Assembly (NCBI GenBank): GCA_948435735.1
Contig: CAOJGX010000010.1
Coordinates: 1-41,787, forward strand
Reading direction: 5' to 3'
From: an uncultured Clostridium sp.
GTDB lineage: Bacteria; Bacillota; Clostridia; TANB77; CAG-508
DNA length: 41,787 nucleotides
The notes beneath the pieces were generated by a model, which was given only the letters and a program-made list of their open reading frames with translations, was not told where the DNA came from and did no database searches. This document shows positions 7,021 through 14,858 of the stretch, one piece after another. Every line of letters starts with the position of its first letter. The stretch's first letter is position 1. The position numbers were made by a program, and so were the translations under genes.

Positions 7021-8346
7021 ATGAGCAAACCAATTGTTGCCATCATTGGAAAACCAAATGTTGGAAAGTCCAGTTTTTTTAATTATATCATTGGTCAAAG
7101 AATTTCAATTGTAGAAGATACGCCAGGTGTCACACGTGACAGAATTTATGGAGAAGCCAACTGGCGTGATAGAAATTTTACTTTGATTGATACAGGAGGA
7201 ATCGAACCCGAAAATGATGATATTATTTTGTCACAAATGCGTGAGCAAGCGAATATTGCGATTGATATAGCAGATGTTATCTTATTTATGACAGATATCA
7301 GACAAGGAGTAACTGCCAGCGATATGGAAATTGCGACTATATTAAGACGTGCCAAAAAACCGATTATTTTAGTGTGTAACAAAGCTGACCAATTTGGCGA
7401 ACCGCCAGCAGAGATGTATGAATTTTACCATTTAGGAATTGGCGAACCACATGCTATTTCTTCAGCAAATGCAATTGGAATAGGCGATTTATTGGACGAA
7501 ATTTATGATCAATTGCCACCAAAATCAGAAGAGGAAGAGGAAGAGGAAAAAATTAAGGTTGCCATTATTGGAAAGCCGAATGTTGGAAAATCTTCTTTGT
7601 TAAATAAAATTTTAGGTCAGGATCGTTCCATTGTAAGTGAAATAGCAGGAACAACGAGAGATGCCATTGATTCAGAATATACCAATGAATTAGGCGAATA
7701 TGTTTTGATTGACACAGCAGGGATTAGAAGAAAAAGTAAAATTAATGAAAGAGTTGAAAAATTTAGCATTATGAGAACTCTGCTTGCTATTGATAGGGCT
7801 GATGTTTGCCTTGTTTTAATAGATGCAACTGAAGGGGTAACAGACCAAGATGCTAAGATTTTAGGCGAAGCACATGAAAGAGGTAAAGGAATAATCATTG
7901 TTGTTAATAAATGGGACGAAATCGAAAAAGATGACAAAACCATGAATGAATTTAAGAAAAATATTTACAACAAATTAGCCTATGCAACCTATGCCCCAAT
8001 GCTTTTTATTTCAGCTAAAACAGGGCAACGAGTACCAAAAATATTTGAGTTAATTAATGAAGTGAACAAACAAAATTCGCTTCGTGTTTCAACATCGGTT
8101 GTGAATGAAGTTATCAATGAAGCGATTAGTGTGGTTCAGCCACCGAGTGATAAGGGAAAAAGACTGAAAATTTTATATGGTACGCAAGCTTCTACGCGTC
8201 CACCAACATTTGTGATATTTGTGAATGATAAAGAATTGTTCCATTTTTCCTATCAGCGTTATTTAATCAATTGTTTCCGTAATAATTTTGGTTTGCAGGG
8301 AACGCCGGTAAGATTAATTGTGAGGGAAAAAAGTAGCAAGACCTAA
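7021..8346 (+). CDS. der: Ribosome biogenesis GTPase Der (EngA)
   Basis: Essential double GTPase acting in late assembly of the large ribosomal subunit. Two complete G domains are visible. Domain 1 has GKPNVGKSS (8-16), DTPGVTRDR, DTGG and NKAD. Domain 2 has GKPNVGKSS (about 183-191), AGTTRDA, DTAGIRRK and NKWD. They are joined by an acidic linker (SEEEEEEEK). A KH-like C-terminal domain follows (about 350-441), with the typical STRPPTFVIFVN and NNFGLQGTPVRL. At 441 residues it is of standard length. AAAGAAAGG precedes the ATG. The upstream spacer carries a REP-like repeat, and there is no clear promoter immediately before it. Confidence 0.98.
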   Translation: MSKPIVAIIGKPNVGKSSFFNYIIGQRISIVEDTPGVTRDRIYGEANWRDRNFTLIDTGGIEPENDDIILSQMREQANIAIDIADVILFMTDIRQGVTASDMEIATILRRAKKPIILVCNKADQFGEPPAEMYEFYHLGIGEPHAISSANAIGIGDLLDEIYDQLPPKSEEEEEEEKIKVAIIGKPNVGKSSLLNKILGQDRSIVSEIAGTTRDAIDSEYTNELGEYVLIDTAGIRRKSKINERVEKFSIMRTLLAIDRADVCLVLIDATEGVTDQDAKILGEAHERGKGIIIVVNKWDEIEKDDKTMNEFKKNIYNKLAYATYAPMLFISAKTGQRVPKIFELINEVNKQNSLRVSTSVVNEVINEAISVVQPPSDKGKRLKILYGTQASTRPPTFVIFVNDKELFHFSYQRYLINCFRNNFGLQGTPVRLIVREKSSKT

Positions 8347-8398
8347 TGAGGTTTGAAACGATTATTTTGCAAAAATAAGAGAAATTTTCTGATTTTAC

Positions 8399-8443
8399 TT
8401 GACAAATCTAAAAAAATAGTGTAAAGTATAATAGCATTACACT
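8399..8443 (+). promoter_or_regulatory. Promoter with embedded inverted repeat upstream of ylxM
   Basis: TTGACA (8399-8404), 17-base spacer, TAAAGT (8422-8427). A better-looking TATAAT (8427-8432) is present but 22 bases from the -35. The -10 region lies inside a perfect 7-bp inverted repeat AGTGTAA (8418-8424) / TTACACT (8437-8443), an arrangement typical of an operator. It should drive the ylxM-ffh-rpsP-trmD-rplS unit. Confidence 0.6.
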
Positions 8444-8461
8444 TAAAATAAAGGAGTAGTC

Positions 8462-8815
8462 ATGGAATTAGAAAATAGTGTTAATATAAGTATGTTACTA
8501 GAAATTTATGGTAAACTGTTAACCGAAAAACAATATGATTTATTAAATGACTACTATAATAATGATTTATCGTTAGCCGAAATTGCAGAAAATGAGCAGA
8601 TTACAAGACAGGCGGTTAGAGATAATCTGAAAAAGGGGGAAAGAAAGCTTTTTGGATGGGAAGAAAAGCTGCAAATCATGAAAAAAAATAGAATGCAGGA
8701 AGAACAAATTGCGGTTATTTTGTCAGAGATTAGCACTTTAACAGAAAATTCAACCGATACAGAAATTGCAAAGGTTCTTGAGGATGTAAAAAGTAAATTA
8801 AATTGTTTGGTTTAA
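8462..8815 (+). CDS. ylxM: YlxM, UPF0122 DNA-binding-like partner of Ffh
   Basis: Sigma-factor-like helix-turn-helix protein of the UPF0122 family, usually encoded directly upstream of ffh in Firmicutes and thought to modulate the signal recognition particle. The diagnostic segment LTEKQYDLLNDYYNNDLSLA is present, followed by EIAENEQITRQAVRDNLKKGE, a region-4-like HTH (about 36-60). At 117 residues it has the normal length (about 110-117). AAAGGAG precedes the ATG at 8462. It starts the operon behind a promoter with an inverted repeat. ffh starts 29 bases after its stop. Confidence 0.92.
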   Translation: MELENSVNISMLLEIYGKLLTEKQYDLLNDYYNNDLSLAEIAENEQITRQAVRDNLKKGERKLFGWEEKLQIMKKNRMQEEQIAVILSEISTLTENSTDTEIAKVLEDVKSKLNCLV

Positions 8816-8844
8816 CAAGAATACGAAAGGGTAGGTTTGAGACG

Positions 8845-10206
8845 ATGGCATTTGAAGGATTATCTTCTAGATTACAAGAAATAACAAGAAAGCTAAAAGG
8901 AAAAGCGAGAATTACAGAAAGTGACTTAAAAGAAGTAACACGTGAAGTAAAACTTGCTTTGCTAGAGGCAGATGTGAATTATAAAATTGTGAAAGATTTT
9001 GTTAAAGTAATTGAGGAAAAATCCTTAGGGCAAGATGTTTTGAAATCTTTAACACCAGGTCAGCAAGTTATCAAAATTGTAAAAGATGAGTTGATACAGT
9101 TGCTTGGAGGAGAGGATGCCAAATTAAATTTCACACCAAATCCGCCAACTGTGATTATGCTAGTTGGTTTGCAAGGTTCTGGTAAAACTACAACCGCAGG
9201 AAAATTGGCTAATATCATTCGCAAACAAGGCAAAAAGCCGTTATTGGTTGCCTGTGATGTTTATCGACCAGCTGCCATCAAACAATTGCAAGTCGTTGGC
9301 AAACAGCTTGACATACCGGTTTATGCTAATGAAACAACCCAAGATGTCAATTTAATTGCGAAACAAGCGATGTCAGTTGCTATTTCTAAATTAAATGATG
9401 TTGTTATTTTAGATACAGCAGGTCGTTTGCAAATTGATGAAGCTTTGATGCAGGAATTAAAAGACGTCAAAAAAAGTGTCAAACCACATGAAATCTTATT
9501 GGTTGTGGATTCAATGACAGGTCAAGATGCAGTTAACATTGCAGAAACATTTAATCGTGAAGTTGGTATTGATGGAATTGTTTTAACCAAGTTAGATGGT
9601 GATACCAGAGGTGGAGCGGCACTTTCTGTCAAAAAAGTAACAGGAAAACCGATTAAATATATGGCAACTGGTGAAAAATTGAGTGATATTGAGGAATTCC
9701 ACCCAGAAAGGATGGCATCTCGAATTCTTGGCATGGGTGATGTGCTTTCGATTATTGAAAAAGCCGAAGAAAGTTTTGATTTAAGTGAAGCTGAAAAATT
9801 AGAAAAAAGCTTGAAAAAAAATAAATTCGACTTAGATGATTATTTAGCACAATTACGTCAAATGAAGAAAATGGGGTCTTTTTCATCCATTTTGAAAATG
9901 ATTCCAGGGCTAGGTAATCAACTTGCTAATGTAGAAATTGACGACAAAGAAATTGGTAGAATTGAAGCTATGATTTGCTCTATGACATTAGAAGAAAGGC
10001 GAAATCCCAAAATTTTAAACGCTAGCAGACGAATTCGTATTGCAGGTGGAAGTGGAACAACAGTACAGCAATTAAATAAATTTATGAAAACATTTGAGAT
10101 GACACAAAAAATGATGAAAGAAATGAAATCACCGAAAAAAATGAGAAGCATGATGAAAAAAATGAATATCAATCCAAATGATTTAGGTGATTTTGATGAT
10201 CGATAA
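8845..10206 (+). CDS. ffh: Signal recognition particle protein Ffh (SRP54)
   Basis: GTPase subunit of the signal recognition particle, which delivers ribosomes making membrane proteins to SecYEG via FtsY. The N domain (1-90) is followed by the G domain with GLQGSGKTTTAGKLA (about 105-119), DVYRPAA, DTAGRLQ and TKLDGDTRGG. The M domain follows (about 330-453), with methionine-rich helices ending in KMMKEMKSPKKMRSMMKKMN, which bind signal peptides and 4.5S RNA. The ATG at 8845 is preferred over a TTG at 8803, because the protein normally begins MAFEGLSSRL and the upstream start would overlap ylxM. Length is then 453, typical of the family. Confidence 0.98.
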   Translation: MAFEGLSSRLQEITRKLKGKARITESDLKEVTREVKLALLEADVNYKIVKDFVKVIEEKSLGQDVLKSLTPGQQVIKIVKDELIQLLGGEDAKLNFTPNPPTVIMLVGLQGSGKTTTAGKLANIIRKQGKKPLLVACDVYRPAAIKQLQVVGKQLDIPVYANETTQDVNLIAKQAMSVAISKLNDVVILDTAGRLQIDEALMQELKDVKKSVKPHEILLVVDSMTGQDAVNIAETFNREVGIDGIVLTKLDGDTRGGAALSVKKVTGKPIKYMATGEKLSDIEEFHPERMASRILGMGDVLSIIEKAEESFDLSEAEKLEKSLKKNKFDLDDYLAQLRQMKKMGSFSSILKMIPGLGNQLANVEIDDKEIGRIEAMICSMTLEERRNPKILNASRRIRIAGGSGTTVQQLNKFMKTFEMTQKMMKEMKSPKKMRSMMKKMNINPNDLGDFDDR

Positions 10207-10277
10207 TTTGAAATAATCTTATAATTTATTTTAATTATAATTTTATGATAAATAAAACTATATCAGGGGGTGAAATA

Positions 10278-10514
10278 ATGGTAAAAATAAGATTACAAAG
10301 AGTTGGAAAGAAGAAAGCTCCTTTCTATCACATCGTAGTAGCTGATTCAAAATCTCCAAGAGATGGAAAAATCATTGAACAAATTGGAACTTATGACCCA
10401 ATGACAAAACCATCTACAATCGTTTTAGATAACGAAAAAGTGGCAACTTGGATGAAAAATGGGGCACAACCAACACAAACAGTCAAAGCATTAATTGCAA
10501 AAGCAACAAAATAA
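10278..10514 (+). CDS. rpsP: 30S ribosomal protein S16
   Basis: Small-subunit protein binding the 5' domain of 16S rRNA. The sequence begins [20 protein letters not shown] and continues with [20 protein letters not shown], both diagnostic. The ATG at 10278 is chosen over one at 10245: it has AGGGGGTG at 10265-10272 and gives the usual length (78 residues). The spacer before it (10207-10277) is almost pure A/T and can form an 8-bp A/T-only hairpin (10219-10226 with 10233-10240). It is followed by khpA, the standard order in Firmicutes. Confidence 0.97.
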   Translation: MVKIRLQRVGKKKAPFYHIVVADSKSPRDGKIIEQIGTYDPMTKPSTIVLDNEKVATWMKNGAQPTQTVKALIAKATK

Positions 10515-10541
10515 TTTTTTAAGGAAGTAGGATGCTAAGCT

Positions 10542-10772
10542 ATGAAAAATTTATTAGAAATCATCATCAAAGGTTTGGTAGACCATGAAGAAGAAGTTTC
10601 AATCAATGAAAAAATTGCAAATGACACCATTACGTATCAAGTAAAAGTGGCACAAAGTGATATGGGTCAAGTGATAGGAAAACAGGGAAAAATGGCGAAG
10701 TCGATTCGAACTGTTATGAAATCTGTAGCAAGTAAAGAACATAAGAAAATTAGTGTGGAATTTGTTGGTTAA
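10542..10772 (+). CDS. khpA: KhpA, KH-domain RNA-binding protein (YlqC)
   Basis: Small single-KH-domain protein that in Firmicutes pairs with KhpB/Jag to bind RNA and affect cell elongation and division. The KH signature GxxG is in QVIGKQGKMAKSIRTVMKS (about 46-64). Length 76 is normal. Located between rpsP and rimM, its conserved place. It ends three bases before rimM, which suggests translational coupling. Confidence 0.95.
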   Translation: MKNLLEIIIKGLVDHEEEVSINEKIANDTITYQVKVAQSDMGQVIGKQGKMAKSIRTVMKSVASKEHKKISVEFVG

Positions 10773-10775
10773 GCG

Positions 10776-11279
10776 ATGAAAGAATATTTAGAATTAGGTC
10801 AAATTGTGAATGTAAAAGGCTTGAAAGGCGAAGTTAAACTGAATTCTTTTGCAGAGGATAGTACTGTATTTGAAACATTACCAAAAGTTTTTCTAAAAAG
10901 TAAAACAGGCATGGTAGAAAAGCAAATTGAAAAAGTTGGCTATAACAAAAATCAAGTGATATTGAAATTTAAAGGTTGTGATTCGATTGAGGAAGCAGAA
11001 GCTTTAAGAAATTTGTATGTATTGGTCAAACGAGCAGATTTAGGGGAATTGCCAGAAGGTGTCTATTATATTGCAGATTTAATTGGCTTAGAAGTATTCA
11101 CAGATATGGGAGAATACTTAGGCAAAGTGAACGATATTTATTCGACAGGAGCCAATGATATTTATGTGGTAAAAGACGAAATGGGAAAAACGAAATTGCT
11201 TCCGGGAACGCAGGAAGTAATCAAAGAAACCAAGCTTGATGAAGGCAAAATAGTGGTACATTTGATAGAAGGATTATAA
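10776..11279 (+). CDS. rimM: Ribosome maturation factor RimM
   Basis: Assembly factor that binds S19 and helps mature the 30S head domain. The N-terminal RimM domain begins [20 protein letters not shown] (residues 3-22); the C-terminal PRC-barrel contains [20 protein letters not shown] and ends with [10 protein letters not shown]. Length 167 is normal. There is no strong ribosome binding site before the ATG, which lies three bases after the khpA stop, so translation is probably coupled. trmD starts directly after its stop. Confidence 0.96.
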   Translation: MKEYLELGQIVNVKGLKGEVKLNSFAEDSTVFETLPKVFLKSKTGMVEKQIEKVGYNKNQVILKFKGCDSIEEAEALRNLYVLVKRADLGELPEGVYYIADLIGLEVFTDMGEYLGKVNDIYSTGANDIYVVKDEMGKTKLLPGTQEVIKETKLDEGKIVVHLIEGL

Positions 11280-11280
11280 A

Positions 11281-11994
11281 ATGAAATTTGATGTGTTAAC
11301 ACTTTTTCCTGAAATGTTTGATTTGATGAAACAAAGCATTATGGGAAGAGCAATGGAGAAAAATTTAATACAAATTAATCTAATCAATATGAGAGATTTT
11401 TCAAAGAATAAACATAAAAAAGTTGATGACACAGTTTATGGTGGCGGAGCAGGAATGCTCATTAAACCAGATATTGTATATGATGCTTACCAATCTGTAA
11501 AAAGTGAAAAAGCCAAAGTGATTTTTTTATCACCACAAGGAAAAACATTCAATCAACAGAAAGTTTTGGAATTGGCCAAAGAGGAACATTTGATTTTGCT
11601 ATGTGGGCATTATGAAGGAATTGACCAGCGTGTGATTGACAAAATCGTTGACGAGGAAATTTCGATTGGAGATTATGTTTTGACTGGTGGAGAATTGCCT
11701 GCTATGGTACTAATGGATAGTATTTCGAGATATGTTGAAGGGGTGCTATCAAATGACTCAAAATTGGAAGAATCTTTTTCAAATGGCCTGTTAGAGTATC
11801 CACAATATACAAGACCAGAAGTTTTTGAAGACCAGAAAGTTCCAGAAGTTTTGCTTTCAGGGCATCATGAAAAGATTGAGAAATGGCGCCGAGAAGAAGC
11901 CTTAAAAAAAACATTTAGGAAACGACCAGATTTATTAGAAACAATAGAATTGTCGGAAAACGACAAAAAGATTTTGAAAGATTTTATAGGTTAA
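11281..11994 (+). CDS. trmD: tRNA (guanine-N1)-methyltransferase TrmD
   Basis: SPOUT-class enzyme making m1G37 next to the anticodon, preventing +1 frameshifting. The trefoil-knot SAM site shows [14 protein letters not shown] and [17 protein letters not shown]; the N-terminus [11 protein letters not shown] and [12 protein letters not shown], and the C-terminal YTRPEVFE and [19 protein letters not shown], are all family signatures. Length 237 is normal. It begins one base after the rimM stop, in the classical rpsP-rimM-trmD-rplS order, with 15 bases to rplS. Confidence 0.98.
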   Translation: MKFDVLTLFPEMFDLMKQSIMGRAMEKNLIQINLINMRDFSKNKHKKVDDTVYGGGAGMLIKPDIVYDAYQSVKSEKAKVIFLSPQGKTFNQQKVLELAKEEHLILLCGHYEGIDQRVIDKIVDEEISIGDYVLTGGELPAMVLMDSISRYVEGVLSNDSKLEESFSNGLLEYPQYTRPEVFEDQKVPEVLLSGHHEKIEKWRREEALKKTFRKRPDLLETIELSENDKKILKDFIG

Positions 11995-12009
11995 GAAAAG
12001 GAGGAAAAA

Positions 12010-12588
12010 ATGGATATTTTAAAATCGATTGAACATGAGCAAATGAAAAATAAAATTCCTGAATTGAAAATCGGTAATACGGTTCGAGTTCATGTTAGAG
12101 TAAAAGAAGGAAATAGAGAGAGAATTCAGGTTTTTGAAGGAATTATCATTAAAAAACAAGGTGGAGGCGTGAACGCGACCTTTACTGTTAGAAAAATTTC
12201 GTATGGTGTGGGTGTAGAAAAAACATTTTTAGTACATTCTCCAAGAATTGAAAAAATTGAAGTAACGAGAGTTGGTAAAGCAAGACGTGCGAAATTATAC
12301 TACTTAAGAGACAGAGTTGGTAAAGCAGCTAAAACAAAAGAGCAAGTTGGAGCTAGAATTGAGACAAAAGAAATTATTGTAAAAGAAGATGTTGCACCAG
12401 TAGAAGAAGTTCTAGAAGAGGCTCCAGTGGTTGAAAATACGGAAGTTGTGGAAGAGGTTGTAGAAGCAGCTCCAGAAGTTGTGACAGAAGAAGTAGTAAA
12501 AGAAGAAGCAAAAACTGAGGTTGTAGAAGATGTGAAAGAAGAAAAAGAAGAAGAAGCTTCTGCAACGGATGATAAAAAAAGTGAATAA
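12010..12588 (+). CDS. rplS: 50S ribosomal protein L19 with long acidic C-terminal tail
   Basis: L19 sits at the 30S-50S interface. Residues 1-112 are a standard L19: [36 protein letters not shown], and [20 protein letters not shown]. The usual protein stops near residue 115; here about 80 residues follow, made almost only of E, V, A, K and P, ending [12 protein letters not shown]. The tail is low complexity and strongly acidic, unusual for a ribosomal protein, and probably protrudes from the ribosome. It stays in frame without a stop and is followed by a normal spacer, so it is part of the gene. AAAAGGAGG precedes the ATG. There is no clear terminator before spoIIQ. Confidence 0.95.
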   Translation: MDILKSIEHEQMKNKIPELKIGNTVRVHVRVKEGNRERIQVFEGIIIKKQGGGVNATFTVRKISYGVGVEKTFLVHSPRIEKIEVTRVGKARRAKLYYLRDRVGKAAKTKEQVGARIETKEIIVKEDVAPVEEVLEEAPVVENTEVVEEVVEAAPEVVTEEVVKEEAKTEVVEDVKEEKEEEASATDDKKSE

Positions 12589-12657
12589 ATTTTTTGAATA
12601 TTTTTCAGAAAAAAGCAGATACTACCAATATAAAAACACGAAAGGAATTGATTTTAT

Positions 12658-13482
12658 ATGGGTAGAAGAGATTTTTTTGAACAAGAAAAAAAGAGAAAAA
12701 TGGTTACGACATTTGCGATAGCAGTTGGTTTATCAATTGTTGCATGTGTGACCATTTTTGTTATGTATAGTAAAAAATTAAATGATGAGGCAGAAGCTAA
12801 TTTGTTTGCTTTAACACAAACAGAAGAAAATATTGTTTCGAATGAGGAGTTAGAAGAAGCAAGTTATTCAGAAGATAAAGGTGTACAAAATGTGAATTAT
12901 GAAAATACAGTAGAGGTTGAACTAGACACAGACAACACAGTAGATAATACCATTAAAACACCAGAAAGCAAAGAACCAGTGCCTTCTGTTGTCAAAGAAG
13001 AGGAAAATGTGACAAAAGAGGAGAAAACAGAAGAAACACCTAAACCAACAGAAGAGAAAGTAGAAAACACAGAAGAACCAGTTTTCCAAGCACCAATTGC
13101 GGGAGATATCACAAAAGATTTTGCGATGGATACATTAGTCTATTCAGAAACGTTAGATGAATGGTGTACACATAGCGGAATTGATATAAAGGCAGATAAG
13201 GCAAGTGTGGTTATGGCTGCAGAAAAAGGAAAAGTAGAAAGCATCAAAAATGACCCAAGATATGGTCTTACAGTTATTATTACGCATAGTAGCGGATTTA
13301 AGTCTGTTTATTCGAACCTTCTTACAACAGAATTTGTAAAAGAAGGAGAAGAAGTCGAAAAAGGACAAACCATTGCAACAGTAGGAGAAACAGCAAGTTT
13401 TGAAGTGGCTGATGATTGCCATTTGCATTTTGAAATGTATAAAGATGGGCAAGCGGTGAATCCTACCATTTATTTTAAATAA
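12658..13482 (+). CDS. spoIIQ: SpoIIQ-like LytM/M23 peptidase family protein
   Basis: Forespore membrane protein that, with SpoIIIAH from the mother cell, forms the engulfment zipper and feeding channel. A cytoplasmic basic start and one membrane span (about 16-38) precede an acidic, T/E/P-rich linker (50-140) and the LytM domain (about 145-274). The segment VYSETLDEWCTHSGIDIKA is characteristic of SpoIIQ. Both zinc motifs are present (HSGID and HLHFE), as in Clostridium SpoIIQ and unlike the Bacillus protein, which has lost one. Therefore it may be an active endopeptidase. AAAGGAATTG precedes the ATG, and a terminator follows. I see no convincing sigma-F promoter. A general M23 peptidase is the alternative reading. 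Confidence 0.82.
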   Translation: MGRRDFFEQEKKRKMVTTFAIAVGLSIVACVTIFVMYSKKLNDEAEANLFALTQTEENIVSNEELEEASYSEDKGVQNVNYENTVEVELDTDNTVDNTIKTPESKEPVPSVVKEEENVTKEEKTEETPKPTEEKVENTEEPVFQAPIAGDITKDFAMDTLVYSETLDEWCTHSGIDIKADKASVVMAAEKGKVESIKNDPRYGLTVIITHSSGFKSVYSNLLTTEFVKEGEEVEKGQTIATVGETASFEVADDCHLHFEMYKDGQAVNPTIYFK

Positions 13483-13507
13483 TTACAAAGCATAAGGTAT
13501 GAAATAT

Positions 13508-13534
13508 AACAGGTAGTTCTAGCTACCTGTTTTT
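13508..13534 (+). terminator. Intrinsic terminator after spoIIQ
   Basis: AACAGGTAG (13508-13516) pairs with CTACCTGTT (13523-13531), loop TTCTAG, with a T-run to 13534. Confidence 0.9.
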
Positions 13535-13639
13535 GCAGTTAAGAGAAAAGGAGGTTGACTTTTTATATTACAATTCTGTAAAATTTGTTTTACAATATTA
13601 CAACCGTATTAAGTCTTTATTACATTTTGACAAATAGTA

Positions 13640-13667
13640 TTGACTTTTCTTGAAAATGGAATAAAAT
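13640..13667 (+). promoter_or_regulatory. Probable promoter of rsmD
   Basis: TTGACT (13640-13645), 16-base spacer, TAAAAT (13662-13667), 39 bases before rsmD. Another TTGACA (13627-13632) lacks a good partner. Upstream, TGTAAAA/TTTTACA (13577-13583, 13588-13594) forms a 7-bp inverted repeat of unknown meaning. Confidence 0.5.
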
Positions 13668-13705
13668 GTAACTATCAAAATGAAATATAGTATATAGGGG
13701 AAAAA

Positions 13706-14269
13706 ATGAGGATAATCAGTGGAAAACATAGAGGAGCAAAATTGTATACCTTAGAAGGGCAAGATACTAGACCAACATTAGATAGGGTAAAAGAACCACT
13801 TTTTAGTATCTTACAATTTGATTTGCCCAATGCAACTGTGTTAGACTTATTTGCAGGAAGTGGAGCCTTAGGTTTGGAAGCAATTAGCCGAGGTGCTAAA
13901 AAAGCAATTTTGTGTGACAATGCCCCAAAAGCTATCCACATAATAGAACAAAATGTGGAAAAACTGAAAGAAGTATCGAACATACAAATTCTAAAGAAAG
14001 ATTATTTACAAAGTTTACAATTTTTAAAACAACAGAAGATAAAATTTAATCTTGTATTTTTAGATCCACCCTATCAAACTAATTTTGCACAAAAGGCAAT
14101 AGAAAAAATAATCGAATATGAATTATTAGAAGAAAATGGAAAAATCATAATCGAAACAGATAGAAAAAAGGAGCTGATTAGCCATATTAACCAAGCTAAT
14201 TTACTTGAGATTTATGACGAAAGAAAATATGGTAGAGTTGAACTAATTTTTTTAAGACAGAAACCATAA
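13706..14269 (+). CDS. rsmD: 16S rRNA (guanine-966-N2)-methyltransferase RsmD
   Basis: SAM-dependent methyltransferase acting on a guanosine near the 30S P-site. It begins MRIISGKHRGAKLYTLEG, with DTRPTLDRVKEPLFSIL next. SAM motif I is VLDLFAGSGALGLEAISRGA (about 45-64), and the catalytic NPPY-type motif is LVFLDPPYQ (about 116-124). Length 187 is normal. The gene usually following it, coaD, is not present; a coiled-coil protein is there instead. The ATG is preceded by AGGGGAAAAA. Confidence 0.96.
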   Translation: MRIISGKHRGAKLYTLEGQDTRPTLDRVKEPLFSILQFDLPNATVLDLFAGSGALGLEAISRGAKKAILCDNAPKAIHIIEQNVEKLKEVSNIQILKKDYLQSLQFLKQQKIKFNLVFLDPPYQTNFAQKAIEKIIEYELLEENGKIIIETDRKKELISHINQANLLEIYDERKYGRVELIFLRQKP

Positions 14270-14323
14270 AGTTACAAGCGCATTTCAAAAGGAATTTGTG
14301 CGGTAAGAAAGGAAAGTTTAAAG

Positions 14324-14803
14324 ATGGAGATTTTTGCGCTGTTAGAAACGTTAGAAGATATTTTAGAAAAAGGAAAAACAGTACCATTTACAGAGAAATG
14401 TATTGTTGAGAAAAATGAATTATTAGATATTATCAAAGAAATACGTTTGAATTTACCAGATGAGTTGAAGCAAGCCAAATGGATTCGTGAAGAACGAGAA
14501 AGAATTATTGCAGAGGCTCAAAAAGATGCAGAAGATATCGTAAAAGAAGCAGAAAATAGAATTATTTCGATGATTGATGAGCATGAAATTACACGAAAGG
14601 CCTATGCTAAGAAAAACGAAATTATAGCAGAAGCCAATGAAATGTATCGTGAATATAGCAAGGATGCTGCCAATTATGTAGATGGCATTTTAGGCAATAT
14701 TGAAGAAAGTATGGTTCAACTGGGAAAAAGTTTAGGAAGCGTAGAAGAAACGATTAAAACTGCTTTAGAAACAATTCAAAACAATCGTAAAGAATTAAAA
14801 TAA
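14324..14803 (+). CDS. Coiled-coil protein, DivIVA- or ATPase-stalk-like
   Basis: A 159-residue, highly charged helical protein. Residues 45-115 form a long predicted coiled coil with the alanine/glutamate pattern IIAEAQKDAEDIVKEAENRI and IIAEANEMYREYSKDAANYV, which resembles the peripheral stalk of V/F-type ATPases and DivIVA-like proteins. There is no membrane segment. Clostridial genomes often carry such a gene after rsmD/coaD, annotated only as ATPase-like or hypothetical. AAGAAAGGAAAG precedes the ATG at 14324. It lies between rsmD and ftsK/spoIIIE, which hints at a link with division or the septum, but this is inference from position. Confidence 0.7.
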   Translation: MEIFALLETLEDILEKGKTVPFTEKCIVEKNELLDIIKEIRLNLPDELKQAKWIREERERIIAEAQKDAEDIVKEAENRIISMIDEHEITRKAYAKKNEIIAEANEMYREYSKDAANYVDGILGNIEESMVQLGKSLGSVEETIKTALETIQNNRKELK

Positions 14804-14811
14804 ACGAAATG

Positions 14812-14836
14812 ATTCTGTAGGAAATTCCTACAGAAT
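14812..14836 (+). terminator. Hairpin between the coiled-coil gene and ftsK
   Basis: ATTCTGTAGG (14812-14821) pairs with CCTACAGAAT (14827-14836); the arms extend to a near-perfect 25-base palindrome. Only a short AAATTTT follows, so it may be a weak terminator or an mRNA-stabilising hairpin. The ftsK ribosome binding site TAGGAGGA follows directly. Confidence 0.55.
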
Positions 14837-14858
14837 AAATTTTAGGAGGATGTAATAA

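Noticed and set aside
10219-10240. A/T-only hairpin before rpsP as a terminator
   Set aside because: The stem has no G-C pair and the operon continues; too weak to call.
12374-12565. Leucine-rich minus-strand ORF
   Set aside because: It is the complement of the repetitive acidic tail of L19.
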